Assembly: GCA_046757585.1 (NCBI GenBank)
Contig: JBHHYR010000031.1
Location: 1 to 26,679, forward strand
Length of the DNA stretch: 26,679 nt
Reading direction: 5' to 3'
DNA from: JBHHYR01 sp046757585
GTDB lineage: Bacteria > Desulfobacterota > Binatia > HRBIN30
Positions within the stretch are counted from its first letter, which is position 1. Each line of letters starts with the position of its first letter. The position numbers and the translations under genes are program-made. Shown piece after piece: positions 7,949-15,313 of the stretch. The notes under the pieces were generated by a model that saw nothing but the letters and a program-made list of their open reading frames with translations, ran no database searches and was not told the DNA's origin.

Positions 7949-8791
7949 TTACCGTGGCACGGGCACGCGCCCGCGTGTCACCAGCCGCACCGACAAGCTG
8001 GTGAGAAAGATGAGCGCCAGCAGCACGAGCGCACCCGCCCAGGCCTGGCGGTGCCAATCGTCAAAGGGGGAGATGGCATAGTTGTAGATCTGCACCGGCA
8101 GCGACGAGATGGGCCCGTTCAAACCATGGTGCCAGAACTGGTTGCCGAACGCGGTGAACAGCAAGGGGGCCGTTTCGCCCGCGACCCGCGCCACGGCAAG
8201 CATGACCCCGGTGATGATGCCACCGCGCGCGGTGCGCAGCACTACTCGCACCGTCGTGCGCCAGGACGGGACGCCAAGGGCCAGCGACGCTTCGCGCAAT
8301 GAGCGCGGCACCAGCCGTACCATTTCTTCGGTCGTACGCGCGACAATCGGCAACATGATCACGCCGAGCGCGAACCCTCCCGCGTATGCCGAGAAGCTCC
8401 TCATGGGGATGACGATGAGCGCGTAGGCGTAGATGCCAACGACGATCGAGGGAACACCGGTGAGCACGTCGGCCGCGAAACGCACCGACCAGCCGAAACG
8501 GCCGTACCCGTACTCCGCGAGGTACACCCCGGTCATGATGCCCACCGGCAACCCCACCACACACGCCAGCCCGATCAGGATCATCGTACCGATGATGGCG
8601 TTCCCCATCCCTCCGCCCGGCTCGCCCACCGGCGCCGGGAGGTGCGTGAAGAAGTTCAGGTTCAGCGCACTCGCGCCCTTCACGATTAGGTCGCCGAGAA
8701 TCAGGAACAGGGGAACCAACACGGCAACCGTGCACGCCAGCGCCAGCACTTGCGCGACCACGTTCCCCACTCGCCGGCGCTGGTAGCTCAC
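7949..8791 (-). CDS. pstA: phosphate ABC transporter permease PstA
   Basis: Inner-membrane permease half of the PstSCAB importer. 280 aa, about six membrane helices. The first helix is near residues 12-35; the conserved GGMGNAIIGTMILIGLACVVGLPVGI block begins near residue 59. The permease EAA loop region is ...SLREASLALGVPSWRTTVRVVLRTARGGIITGV, with the usual E-A-x-x-x-x-G spacing, and the tail AVARVAGETAPLLFTAFGN is a PstA/PstC family hallmark. The start codon is GTG (8791-8789), and it overlaps the pstC stop in the four bases GTGA. Translation of the two permease subunits is therefore coupled, which suits a 1:1 heterodimer. Confidence 0.96.
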   Translation of the reverse strand: MSYQRRRVGNVVAQVLALACTVAVLVPLFLILGDLIVKGASALNLNFFTHLPAPVGEPGGGMGNAIIGTMILIGLACVVGLPVGIMTGVYLAEYGYGRFGWSVRFAADVLTGVPSIVVGIYAYALIVIPMRSFSAYAGGFALGVIMLPIVARTTEEMVRLVPRSLREASLALGVPSWRTTVRVVLRTARGGIITGVMLAVARVAGETAPLLFTAFGNQFWHHGLNGPISSLPVQIYNYAISPFDDWHRQAWAGALVLLALIFLTSLSVRLVTRGRVPVPR

Positions 8792-9795
8792 GGCTCAGGC
8801 CCTCCCATGCTCACCGCGGGTCCCGAAACGCTCCACACCAGCAGGCGAGCAAGGATGTTCACCACCACGGTCACCACCATGAGCACCAACCCAATCTCGA
8901 CCAAGGCTTGCAGATACAGGTCGTCACTGGCTTCGTTGAACTCGTTGGCGATCACGCTTGCCATCGTACTGGCGGGCGCGAACAGCGATGCGGAGATGCT
9001 CGGCCGGTTGCCGATGAGCATCGTCACGGCCATCGTCTCCCCGATCGCGCGCCCGAGCCCAAGCATGACCGCCCCGATCACACCCGTGCGTCCGTAAGGC
9101 AGCACGGCCAGGCGCATCATTTCCCATCTGGTCGCGCCGAGGGCCAAGGCAGCTTCCCGTTGCGCGCCGGGCACCGCCTGAAACACCTCGTGGGCCACCG
9201 AGGTGATGTAGGGCACGATCATCACGGCTAGAATGATCGATGCCGCCAGCATCCCGATGCCATAGTTCGGACCGTGGACCAACGGCAGCGGCCCGAGCAC
9301 CGCCTGCAAGCCAGGCCCGACGACGCTCCGCACCCACGGAACGAGTACGAAGATCCCCCATAGGCCGTACACCACGCTCGGGATACTGGCGAGTAACTCG
9401 ATCAGGAACGATACCGGGGTGCGGAGCCACCGGGGCGCCATCTCACTCAAGAACAGCGCGGTGCCAACGCTGAGAGGGACCGCTTGCAGGAGTGCGAGCA
9501 GAGAGGAAACAATCGTCCCGTAGATGAACGGCAGCGCACCAAATTCTTTGAAAACAGGGTCCCACGTCGAGCTGATGAGGAACGCCCAACCGAACCGCCG
9601 GATCGAATCCAGCGACTCCCAGGCAAGGACGAGCAGGAGGGAACCAAGCACGCCGAGGAGCAACAGCGCGAACATCGCCGTCGCTGCGCGAAAGAGCCAA
9701 TCACCGGCGTTGAACCGCCGCCGGGCCGGCGACGCTGCTACGCAGGCCGCTGGCCCCCGCGGCGGGGCGTTGCCGCCCTTCAGCCAGCTCGCCAT
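8788..9795 (-). CDS. pstC: phosphate ABC transporter permease PstC
   Basis: Partner permease of PstA. The 335-aa protein has a first membrane helix at about residues 36-58, the family block FGALPFIYGTIVSSLLALLQAVPLSVGTALFLSE, and the EAA loop VPGAQREAALALGATRWEMMRLAVLPYGRTGVIGAV. It then has LGLGRAIGETMAVTMLIGN, a strong PstC signature. An open frame extends upstream to 9933, but this would run through a well-formed Pho-type promoter (9838-9871) and a hairpin. The ATG at 9795 is about 35 nt after the predicted transcription start, has an AAGGCG just upstream and begins a sensible N-terminus (MASWLKGG...), so it is taken as the start. It leads a pstC-pstA-pstB unit. Confidence 0.95.
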   Translation of the reverse strand: MASWLKGGNAPPRGPAACVAASPARRRFNAGDWLFRAATAMFALLLLGVLGSLLLVLAWESLDSIRRFGWAFLISSTWDPVFKEFGALPFIYGTIVSSLLALLQAVPLSVGTALFLSEMAPRWLRTPVSFLIELLASIPSVVYGLWGIFVLVPWVRSVVGPGLQAVLGPLPLVHGPNYGIGMLAASIILAVMIVPYITSVAHEVFQAVPGAQREAALALGATRWEMMRLAVLPYGRTGVIGAVMLGLGRAIGETMAVTMLIGNRPSISASLFAPASTMASVIANEFNEASDDLYLQALVEIGLVLMVVTVVVNILARLLVWSVSGPAVSMGGPEP

Positions 9796-9837
9796 GCCTT
9801 CGCCTTGAGCCGTGCGTCCCTCTCCCTTGCGGCCGCC

Positions 9838-9871
9838 ACTATAGCAACGGACTGTTACAGGAGTGTTACAC
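9838..9871 (-). promoter_or_regulatory. Pho box and -10 element driving pstCAB
   Basis: Minus strand: GTGTAAC (9871-9865), 4 nt, CTGTAAC (9860-9854), 10 nt, TATAGT (9843-9838). The 11-nt repeat period and the 10-nt gap to the -10 reproduce the PhoB-box layout known from E. coli pstS, where the second 7-mer replaces the -35. Each 7-mer differs from CTGTCAT/C at one to three positions. Transcription would start near 9831, leaving a leader of about 35 nt. Confidence 0.75.
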
Positions 9872-9886
9872 GACAGCGGTACGCGC

Positions 9887-9923
9887 ACGGCAGGGAGGCG
9901 AGGGGGAGAGACCTCCCTGCCGT
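9887..9923 (-). terminator. 12-bp perfect stem-loop between pstS and pstC
   Basis: ACGGCAGGGAGG (9887-9898) and CCTCCCTGCCGT (9912-9923) are exact reverse complements with a 13-nt loop. They begin 12 nt after the pstS stop. No U-tract follows in the direction of transcription. It can act as a pstS mRNA 3' stabiliser or partial terminator, which would make PstS more abundant than the membrane subunits. The separate pstC Pho box lies only about 16 nt further on. Confidence 0.7.
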
Positions 9924-9935
9924 AGCGGTACATCC

Positions 9936-10985
9936 CTACTGCTCGAGCAGGGGTGTACCCTCGAAAGTTGTGATCGTACGCAGCGCCCGCATTTCCTTCT
10001 CAATCACTGATTTGGGAAGTCGCGCGTAGTGCAGCGCCGGCGCGTACTGCTGGCCGTCATGGAGCATCCAATCCAGAAACTGCACGAGTTTCTTGCCCTT
10101 CTCGGCATTCTGCTGCTTCTGGTAGACGAGGAGCCAGGTCATGCCGGAGATCGGATACGCCCGCGCCCCTGGGGCGTTGGTGATCATCACGCGAAAGTCG
10201 TCCGGCATGCTGGCCGCCGACTCCGCCGCCGCCGTGACGGACTCCAGTGACGGCTTCACAAAGTTACCGCTTTGATTCTTCACATCGGCAATGGGCAGGC
10301 CGTTGGTGAGTGCGTAAATGAGCTCAACGTACCCGATGGAGCCGGGGGTCTGCTTCACCAGACCGGTCACCCCCTCGTTTCCCTTGCCGCCCAAGCCGAC
10401 CGGCCAGCGCACGGCAGTGCCTCTGCCAACCGTGTGCGCCCACGTCGGACTGACCTTGCTGAGATAGTCCGTGAGGATGTACGTGGTGCCGCTGCCGTCA
10501 GCACGATGCGCGACGACAATGTCGGCGTCGGGCAGTGACATGCCGGGGTTGGCGGCGGTCAGCGCCGGGGCGTTCCACTTCGTAATCGTGCCCAAAAAAA
10601 TGCCCGCAACCGCTGCCGGTGTGAGCTTGAGCCCCGTCGGTACGCCTTCAACGTGATAGGTGAGCACAACCGCACCCATGACCGTCGGGAAATGCATGAG
10701 GTGCCGCGGGGCCTTGGCAAGTTGCTCATCACTGAGCGGGCCGTCGGAGGCGCCGAAATCAACCGTCTGCTTCGTGATCTGTCTGATGCCACCGCCGCTG
10801 CCGATCGACTGGTAGTTGAAGCGTACCGTCGGATCGACCTTCGCGTACACCGCAAACCACTTCGAGTACAGCGGGTACGGAAACGTGGCACCCGCCCCGT
10901 TCAGCTGCAACTGAGCGTGCGTGGGCGCGGCGAGCCCCGCGGCCGCGACAAGGACGCCGAGCCATCTGACACGTGTGTCTCGCAT
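9936..10985 (-). CDS. pstS: periplasmic phosphate-binding protein PstS
   Basis: Captures phosphate in the periplasm and delivers it to PstCAB. The 349-aa precursor has a Sec signal peptide MRDTRVRWLGVLVAAAGLAA ending THA, cut before QLQL. The mature protein starts with LNGAGATFPYPLYSKWF, then FNYQSIGSGGGIRQI, FGASDGPL and ADGSGTTYILTDYL, the family's phosphate-contact blocks. Three nearby ATGs exist. The one at 10985 lies 8 nt from AGGAGG (10999-10994), whereas the one at 10991 is only 2 nt from it, so 10985 is chosen. The frame stays open to 11138, but that would cross the promoter. It is transcribed from its own Pho box and is divergent from the phosphate porin. Confidence 0.96.
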   Translation of the reverse strand: MRDTRVRWLGVLVAAAGLAAPTHAQLQLNGAGATFPYPLYSKWFAVYAKVDPTVRFNYQSIGSGGGIRQITKQTVDFGASDGPLSDEQLAKAPRHLMHFPTVMGAVVLTYHVEGVPTGLKLTPAAVAGIFLGTITKWNAPALTAANPGMSLPDADIVVAHRADGSGTTYILTDYLSKVSPTWAHTVGRGTAVRWPVGLGGKGNEGVTGLVKQTPGSIGYVELIYALTNGLPIADVKNQSGNFVKPSLESVTAAAESAASMPDDFRVMITNAPGARAYPISGMTWLLVYQKQQNAEKGKKLVQFLDWMLHDGQQYAPALHYARLPKSVIEKEMRALRTITTFEGTPLLEQ

Positions 10986-11007
10986 ACGCATATCCTCCTG
11001 GCGCCCG

Positions 11008-11041
11008 ACCATAGCAGCAGATGGTGACGAAGCCGCTACAG
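11008..11041 (-). promoter_or_regulatory. Pho box and -10 element driving pstS
   Basis: Minus strand: CTGTAGC (11041-11035), 4 nt, TCGTCAC (11030-11024), 10 nt, TATGGT (11013-11008). Each 7-mer matches CTGTMAC at five or six of seven positions. The spacing is identical to the pstC box. Transcription would begin near 11001, immediately before the AGGAGG of pstS. Confidence 0.7.
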
Positions 11042-11153
11042 CCACGTTATCGTTTGATGAAAGCCGCGGTGCCGCTGTGCGGCCGGAAATCAGCTCGGCC
11101 GGCGACAACCGCCCTCCTCCTCTTCCCGCATAAGACACGAAGAGTTCATCGCA

Positions 11154-11187
11154 CCGCCACGGAACCGTAACCCCTGGTCCCTATGAT
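11154..11187 (+). promoter_or_regulatory. Pho box and -10 element driving the phosphate porin
   Basis: Plus strand: CCGCCAC (11154-11160), 4 nt, CCGTAAC (11165-11171), 10 nt, TATGAT (11182-11187). The geometry is the same as at pstS and pstC, on the opposite strand and divergent from pstS. The 7-mers are degenerate (about five and six matches of seven). The ATG at 11217 follows about 22 nt after the predicted start, with AGGAGG at 11206-11211. Confidence 0.65.
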
Positions 11188-11216
11188 GCCTGCAAACCAA
11201 CGCACAGGAGGCTTGC

Positions 11217-12590
11217 ATGCGCACACATCTCATCATCACCCTTGCAGCGGTACTGGCCATTGGGATGACCAGCCCGTGGCCGGTGGCCGGCGAGGAAACG
11301 AGTGTCACCGAGGAGATCCTCGAAATCCTCCGAAGCCAGCATCAAATCACCGAAGAGCAATACAACGACCTGCGCCGCAAGGGGGAGAAGGAGAAGAAGG
11401 AAGCACGCAACACCCTGCGGACATATTGGAAGCACGGCTTGCACTTCGAAACACCGGACAAACAATTTCGGCTGAAGATCGGGGGACGCATCCAGAACGA
11501 TTGGGCAGCGATCGCGCCAGATGGCGACGTCAGCGACAAGTTCCCCAAGCTCGGCGATCCCGAAACCGGAACTGAGTTTCGTCGCGCCAGACTGTTCGTG
11601 TCCGGAACGATGTACGACCACATAGATTTCAAGGCCCAGTATGACTTCGCTGGGGGCGAGACAAAGTTCAAGGACGTCTGGCTTGGCATGCACGGTCTCC
11701 CCGCCCTGCAGACGGTCAAGGTTGGCCATTTCAAGGAAGCGTTCTCCCTCGAAGAGCTGACCAGCAGCAAGCACATCACCTTCATGGAGCGGGCACTCCC
11801 GAACGTCTTCGCGCCGAGCCGCAATACCGGTATCGCAATCGAGCAGAAAGCGATGGGCGGGCGTCTGCGGTGGGCCGCCGGGGCGTTTCGCGACACGGGC
11901 GAGTTTGGCAACGGGTTTGGCGGCAGCTCCCTGTACAACGTCACCGGCCGGCTCACCGGGCTGCCGTGGGTTGCAGACGATGGCCGCCGACTCCTGCACC
12001 TCGGCGTCTCGTACAGCCACAAGTTCCGCAGCGACGACGTCATCCGCTTTCGACAGCGCCCGGAAGCGCACTTGACATCTGTCCGCCTCATCGACACCCA
12101 ATCGAACACGCTCGTCGATGAGGAGCGCGTCACCAAGGATCTCATCGCTGACGGAGTCGACCTCATTAATCCCGAGGTCGCCCTCGTCTTCGGGCCAGTC
12201 TCGCTGCAGAGCGAGTACATGCACGCCTTTGTGAATGCAGCGGGCATGTCCAATCCGAACTTCTACGGCGTCTACGTCCTGGGCAGCTACTTCCTGACGG
12301 GGGAAAACCGCAACTACGACAGGTCCGAGGCCGCGTTCGGCAGGGTAACTCCCAAGCACAACTTCTTCGGCAACGACGGAGGCTGGGGCGCGTGGGAAAT
12401 CGCCGGCCGGTACTCGCGGGTGGACCTCAACGACGCCGGCGTCTCCGGCGGGAAGTTGCAGGACGTAACAGCCGGCATTAACTGGTATCTCAATCCCGAC
12501 GTGCGTGTGACGTTCAACTACGTCTTCGCCAATCTTCGCTCAGTGGGCGACACCAACATCGTCGAGGGTCGCTTCCAGATCGCTTTCTGA
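11217..12590 (+). CDS. phosphate-selective porin, OprO/OprP family
   Basis: Outer-membrane beta-barrel expected to admit phosphate or polyphosphate. The 457-aa precursor has a signal peptide (MRTHLIITLAAVLAIGMTSP..., cut near VAG/EE). A short charged coiled-coil segment follows (about 28-65, EILEILRSQHQITEEQY and a KGEKEKKEAR run), as seen in many OprO/P relatives. The barrel starts GLHFETPDKQFRLKIGGRIQ with the family block EFRRARLFVSGTMYDHIDFKAQYDFAGG. Next are VGHFKEAFSLEELTSS and FMERALPNVFAPSRNTGI, all typical of the OprO/OprP family. The last strand ends GRFQIAF, with the terminal Phe recognised by the BAM machinery. The AGGAGG sits 5 nt before the ATG. The Pho box upstream and the divergent pstS support phosphate rather than another substrate, which the family also includes. 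Confidence 0.92.
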   Translation: MRTHLIITLAAVLAIGMTSPWPVAGEETSVTEEILEILRSQHQITEEQYNDLRRKGEKEKKEARNTLRTYWKHGLHFETPDKQFRLKIGGRIQNDWAAIAPDGDVSDKFPKLGDPETGTEFRRARLFVSGTMYDHIDFKAQYDFAGGETKFKDVWLGMHGLPALQTVKVGHFKEAFSLEELTSSKHITFMERALPNVFAPSRNTGIAIEQKAMGGRLRWAAGAFRDTGEFGNGFGGSSLYNVTGRLTGLPWVADDGRRLLHLGVSYSHKFRSDDVIRFRQRPEAHLTSVRLIDTQSNTLVDEERVTKDLIADGVDLINPEVALVFGPVSLQSEYMHAFVNAAGMSNPNFYGVYVLGSYFLTGENRNYDRSEAAFGRVTPKHNFFGNDGGWGAWEIAGRYSRVDLNDAGVSGGKLQDVTAGINWYLNPDVRVTFNYVFANLRSVGDTNIVEGRFQIAF

Positions 12591-12601
12591 TCCACGCTTT
12601 G

Positions 12602-12619
12602 CTGTAGCGCTGCCGGCAC
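12602..12619 (+). promoter_or_regulatory. degenerate Pho-box-like direct repeat upstream of phoA
   Basis: CTGTAGC (12602-12608), 4 nt, CCGGCAC (12613-12619). The repeat unit and spacing match the pst boxes, and the first 8 bases equal those of the pstS box. No acceptable -10 lies 10 nt downstream; possible TATGGG/TATGAG elements come only at 12646-12657. It may be a decayed or distal site, and phoA may instead be read through from the porin promoter. Confidence 0.3.
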
Positions 12620-12718
12620 CATCGTGACGGGACGCCTGACTGTGCTATGGGTATGAGGCACGGGACGTCTTGGCTCCTCGCACGGCCCGCGCTGCCTGCT
12701 GAAGGGAGCGAATCATTC

Positions 12719-14197
12719 ATGGCGTTGATCCGCGCGTACGCTCTGGCCGTCGGCTTGCTGTTTGTCGCAGGCGGTTTGCCCGCCAGGGCAGCGCCGGGTC
12801 ATACTGGGGCCCGGGCTGACCGCACCGAATTCATTGAGCACGCCATCCAGGGCGGTCGTGCTCGCAACGTGATCCTGCTCATCGGTGACGGCCTAGGCGA
12901 CGCGGAGATCACGCTCGCCCGCAACTACGCGCTGGGGGCGGCCGGCCGCCTGGTGCTCGACACCCTGCCGCTCACCGGTGCTTGCACGACGTACGCGGTG
13001 GACGAGTGGTATCCGCATACGCCGGACTTTGTCACGGACTCGGCGGCCGCCGCCACAGCCTGGGCGACCGGCCACAAGACGAGTAATGGGCGGGTCTCGA
13101 CGGCGCCTGGCACTGGCGAAGCGCTGACCACCATCGTGGAGCTGGCGCAGGAGAATGGCCTGCGAACCGGAAGTGTCACCACGGCGGAGCTCACCGATGC
13201 GACGCCGGCTGCGCTTGCGGCGCACGTCAACCACCGCAGCTGCCAGGGGCCAGCAGACATGTTGCTGTGCCCGCAAGACAAGAAGGCTGCCGGAGGCCCT
13301 GGCTCGATCGCCGAACAGCTGATCGACCACCACGTTGACGTGTTGCTCGGGGGAGGCCGGCAGCGCTTCGAGCAGGTGATCGACGGCGGTGCATTCACCG
13401 CGCAGACCGTCACCCAGTCGGCGCGCGCTCAAGGCTACCTGGTCGTCACAACCGCGGGAGAATTACAGGCGGCGGAGCTTCGTTCGGCGGTGGGGGGCGC
13501 AGAGAGGAGCCGGAAACTGCTCGGCCTCTTCGCACCGGCCGACATGAGTTTGGAATGGCAGGGACAGCTGGCCGCCCCGTTCCCGGGCAGCGGGCCACAG
13601 ATCTGCATCGAACACGTCCGCCCTCCGCATGAGCCCAGCCTCGCAGCCATGACCCGCAAGGCGATCGAGGTGCTGGACCGTTCCGGACCGTCTACCGGCT
13701 GGCTGCGCCGGCGGCCCGGGCCCGGGTTTTTCCTCCAGGTCGAAGGCGCGTCCATCGACAAGCGCGCCCACGCCGCCGATCCCTGCGGGCAGATCGGTGA
13801 AACCGTGGCCTTCGACGCAGCGGTGGCGGTCGTGCTTGACTACGCCGCGACACATCCCGACACGCTGGTCATTGTCACCGGGGACCACGCACACAGCAGC
13901 CAGATCGTTCCTTCCCGGGACGTCACAGCGCAAGTGCCAGGAATCTACAGCAGGCTGCTCACGCCCGACGGCGGGATCATGACCGTGTATTACGCGACCA
14001 ACGCAGCCGGCCAGAGGCAGCACCACACCGGCTCGCAGGTCCGCATTGCAGCCCAAGGGCCCCAGGCAGCCAACGTGGTCGGCCTCAGCGATCAAACCGA
14101 TCTCTTCCATGTCATGGCGCGCGCCCTCGGCTTGGAGCGTGACACCACGCGCACCGGCTTCTTGCGAGCACTCGCCCACACCATCGGTTTGCAATGA
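12719..14197 (+). CDS. phoA: periplasmic alkaline phosphatase, PhoA family
   Basis: Zn/Mg phosphomonoesterase that frees phosphate from organic esters. The 492-aa precursor has a signal peptide ending near GLPARA. Essential E. coli PhoA residues are all visible. The metal Asp is in NVILLIGDGLGDAEIT (Asp57). The catalytic Ser is in VTDSAAAATAW (Ser108). The Asp of TAELTDATPAALAAHVNHRSC is present. Glu, Asp, Lys and His are in FLQVEGASIDKRAHAADPCG. Asp-His is in VIVTGDHAHSSQIV and the last His in HHTGSQVRIAA. The Cys pattern also resembles PhoA. The frame opens at 12647, but the ATG at 12719 begins a proper signal peptide and is preceded by AAGGGAG. It is 128 nt after the porin on the same strand, so it is probably cotranscribed or co-regulated in phosphate starvation. 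Confidence 0.95.
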   Translation: MALIRAYALAVGLLFVAGGLPARAAPGHTGARADRTEFIEHAIQGGRARNVILLIGDGLGDAEITLARNYALGAAGRLVLDTLPLTGACTTYAVDEWYPHTPDFVTDSAAAATAWATGHKTSNGRVSTAPGTGEALTTIVELAQENGLRTGSVTTAELTDATPAALAAHVNHRSCQGPADMLLCPQDKKAAGGPGSIAEQLIDHHVDVLLGGGRQRFEQVIDGGAFTAQTVTQSARAQGYLVVTTAGELQAAELRSAVGGAERSRKLLGLFAPADMSLEWQGQLAAPFPGSGPQICIEHVRPPHEPSLAAMTRKAIEVLDRSGPSTGWLRRRPGPGFFLQVEGASIDKRAHAADPCGQIGETVAFDAAVAVVLDYAATHPDTLVIVTGDHAHSSQIVPSRDVTAQVPGIYSRLLTPDGGIMTVYYATNAAGQRQHHTGSQVRIAAQGPQAANVVGLSDQTDLFHVMARALGLERDTTRTGFLRALAHTIGLQ

Positions 14198-14315
14198 CAC
14201 GGACGGATCCACGCAGCGATCCGCCTGCTGCTGAGCAGCAGCGTCGTGCCAGGGGACCAGAGGAGGTGAAGCCAGCGCCGTGACGGCTCGCAAGCCGCGG
14301 CGGTGCCCGTAGCAC
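14198..14315. other. convergent intergenic region with short hairpins
   Basis: Between the phoA stop and the stop of the DHOD-like gene there are three small inverted repeats. CTGCTGC-TGA-GCAGCAG is at 14225-14241, CGGCT-CGCA-AGCCG at 14284-14297, and GCCCGTAG/CTACGCGGGC (one bulge) at 14305-14324. None has a T-tract. They are plausible bidirectional 3'-end structures, but termination is only inferred. Confidence 0.35.
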
Positions 14316-15311
14316 CTACGCGGGCTTGTAGGTATGCACAGCGCTGACGTAGTGTGCGCGCTCGAAGGCGGCTGCGTCAGCACACTTCCGCTGGCTCATG
14401 CTCCCCTGCATCTGCCGGACGGATTCGTACTCGTGTTCGTCCATCCAGTCGCGCAGCCCCTGCTCGACGACCTGGATGTGATCGATGCCCCGCTGGAAGA
14501 GGACCGAGCACAGCATCGTGACGTTCGCGCCCACCATGAGCAGCTTCAAAACGTCCTCCGCTTGGTGGATGCCACTGGTGGCCGCCAGATGCGCCCGGAT
14601 GCGGCCGTACAGGATACCGATCCAGGTCAGTGGCAGCCGCAGCGCTTGCGGGGTGCTCAGCAGCACGCGCGGTCGGATCTCGAGCGCTTCCAGGTCAATG
14701 TCGGGTTGGTAAAAGCGGTTGAACAGCACCAAGGCATCCGCACCCGCCTCGTCCAAGCACCGGGCAGTATGTGCCAGGTTGCTGAAGAACGGGCTGAGTT
14801 TGAGGGCTACGGGAATGGTGACCACTGATTTGACCGCGCGGAGAATGTCGACGTACGTCTGCTCCACGTGGTCGGCCGTCTGCTGCGGGTCGGTGGCAAT
14901 GTGGTAGATGTTCAGTTCCAGGGCGTCGGCGCCCGTTTGTTCCATCTGCCTGGCGTAACTGGTCCAGCCACCCATCGAGGCGCCGTTCAGGCTGGCAATG
15001 ACTGGGATGTTCACCGCCTCCTTCGCCTGACGAATGTGGTTCAAATACCCGTCCGGGCCGAGGTGAAACTCAGCCGGCTCCGGGAAATACGTCAACGCCT
15101 CGGCAAAGCTTTCGGTTCCGTGTGTGAGGTGGTGATGCAGTTCGTAGCGGTCTGCGGTCAGTTGTTCCTCGAAGAGCGAGTGGAGCACGACGGCCGACGC
15201 TCCTGCGTCTTCCATCCGTCTGACGTTATCGAGTTCCTGCGACAGGGGCGACGCCGAAGGCACCAAGGGCGTCCGCAGCGCCAGGCCCAGGTACGTGGTG
15301 GTCAGATCCAT
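14316..15311 (-). CDS. dihydroorotate-dehydrogenase-like flavoprotein, partner of NifJ
   Basis: 331-aa FMN TIM-barrel protein of the DHOD-like superfamily. Visible blocks are MDLTTTYLGLALRTPLVPSA at the start, IPVIASLNGASMGGW, the Lys-bearing strand VALKLSPFF (Lys171) and the C-terminal half SGIHQAEDVLKLLMVGANVTML. In true dihydroorotate dehydrogenases the strand after the first Asn carries an N-x-S/C-C-P-N motif with the catalytic base. Here the matching place reads LELNIYHIATDP (131-142), with no Cys/Ser base, so it is unlikely to be PyrD. The ATG at 15311 follows the nifJ stop by 2 nt with a GGGAG 7-8 nt upstream, so translation is coupled. This gene type is commonly found next to nifJ; electron transfer or modulation of the oxidoreductase is plausible but unproven. 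Confidence 0.85.
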   Translation of the reverse strand: MDLTTTYLGLALRTPLVPSASPLSQELDNVRRMEDAGASAVVLHSLFEEQLTADRYELHHHLTHGTESFAEALTYFPEPAEFHLGPDGYLNHIRQAKEAVNIPVIASLNGASMGGWTSYARQMEQTGADALELNIYHIATDPQQTADHVEQTYVDILRAVKSVVTIPVALKLSPFFSNLAHTARCLDEAGADALVLFNRFYQPDIDLEALEIRPRVLLSTPQALRLPLTWIGILYGRIRAHLAATSGIHQAEDVLKLLMVGANVTMLCSVLFQRGIDHIQVVEQGLRDWMDEHEYESVRQMQGSMSQRKCADAAAFERAHYVSAVHTYKPA

Positions 15312-15313
15312 TG

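Noticed and set aside
9796..9933. N-terminal extension of PstC from 9933
   Set aside because: It would translate a Pho box, a -10 and part of a hairpin, and adds residues not seen in the family.
11181..12359. 392-codon open frame on the minus strand opposite the phosphate porin
   Set aside because: Antisense to a clear porin, no recognisable motif, and it would run through the porin's own promoter and signal peptide region.
14316..15311. Naming this gene pyrD
   Set aside because: The catalytic-base motif is missing and the gene is coupled to nifJ, so pyrimidine synthesis is unlikely.
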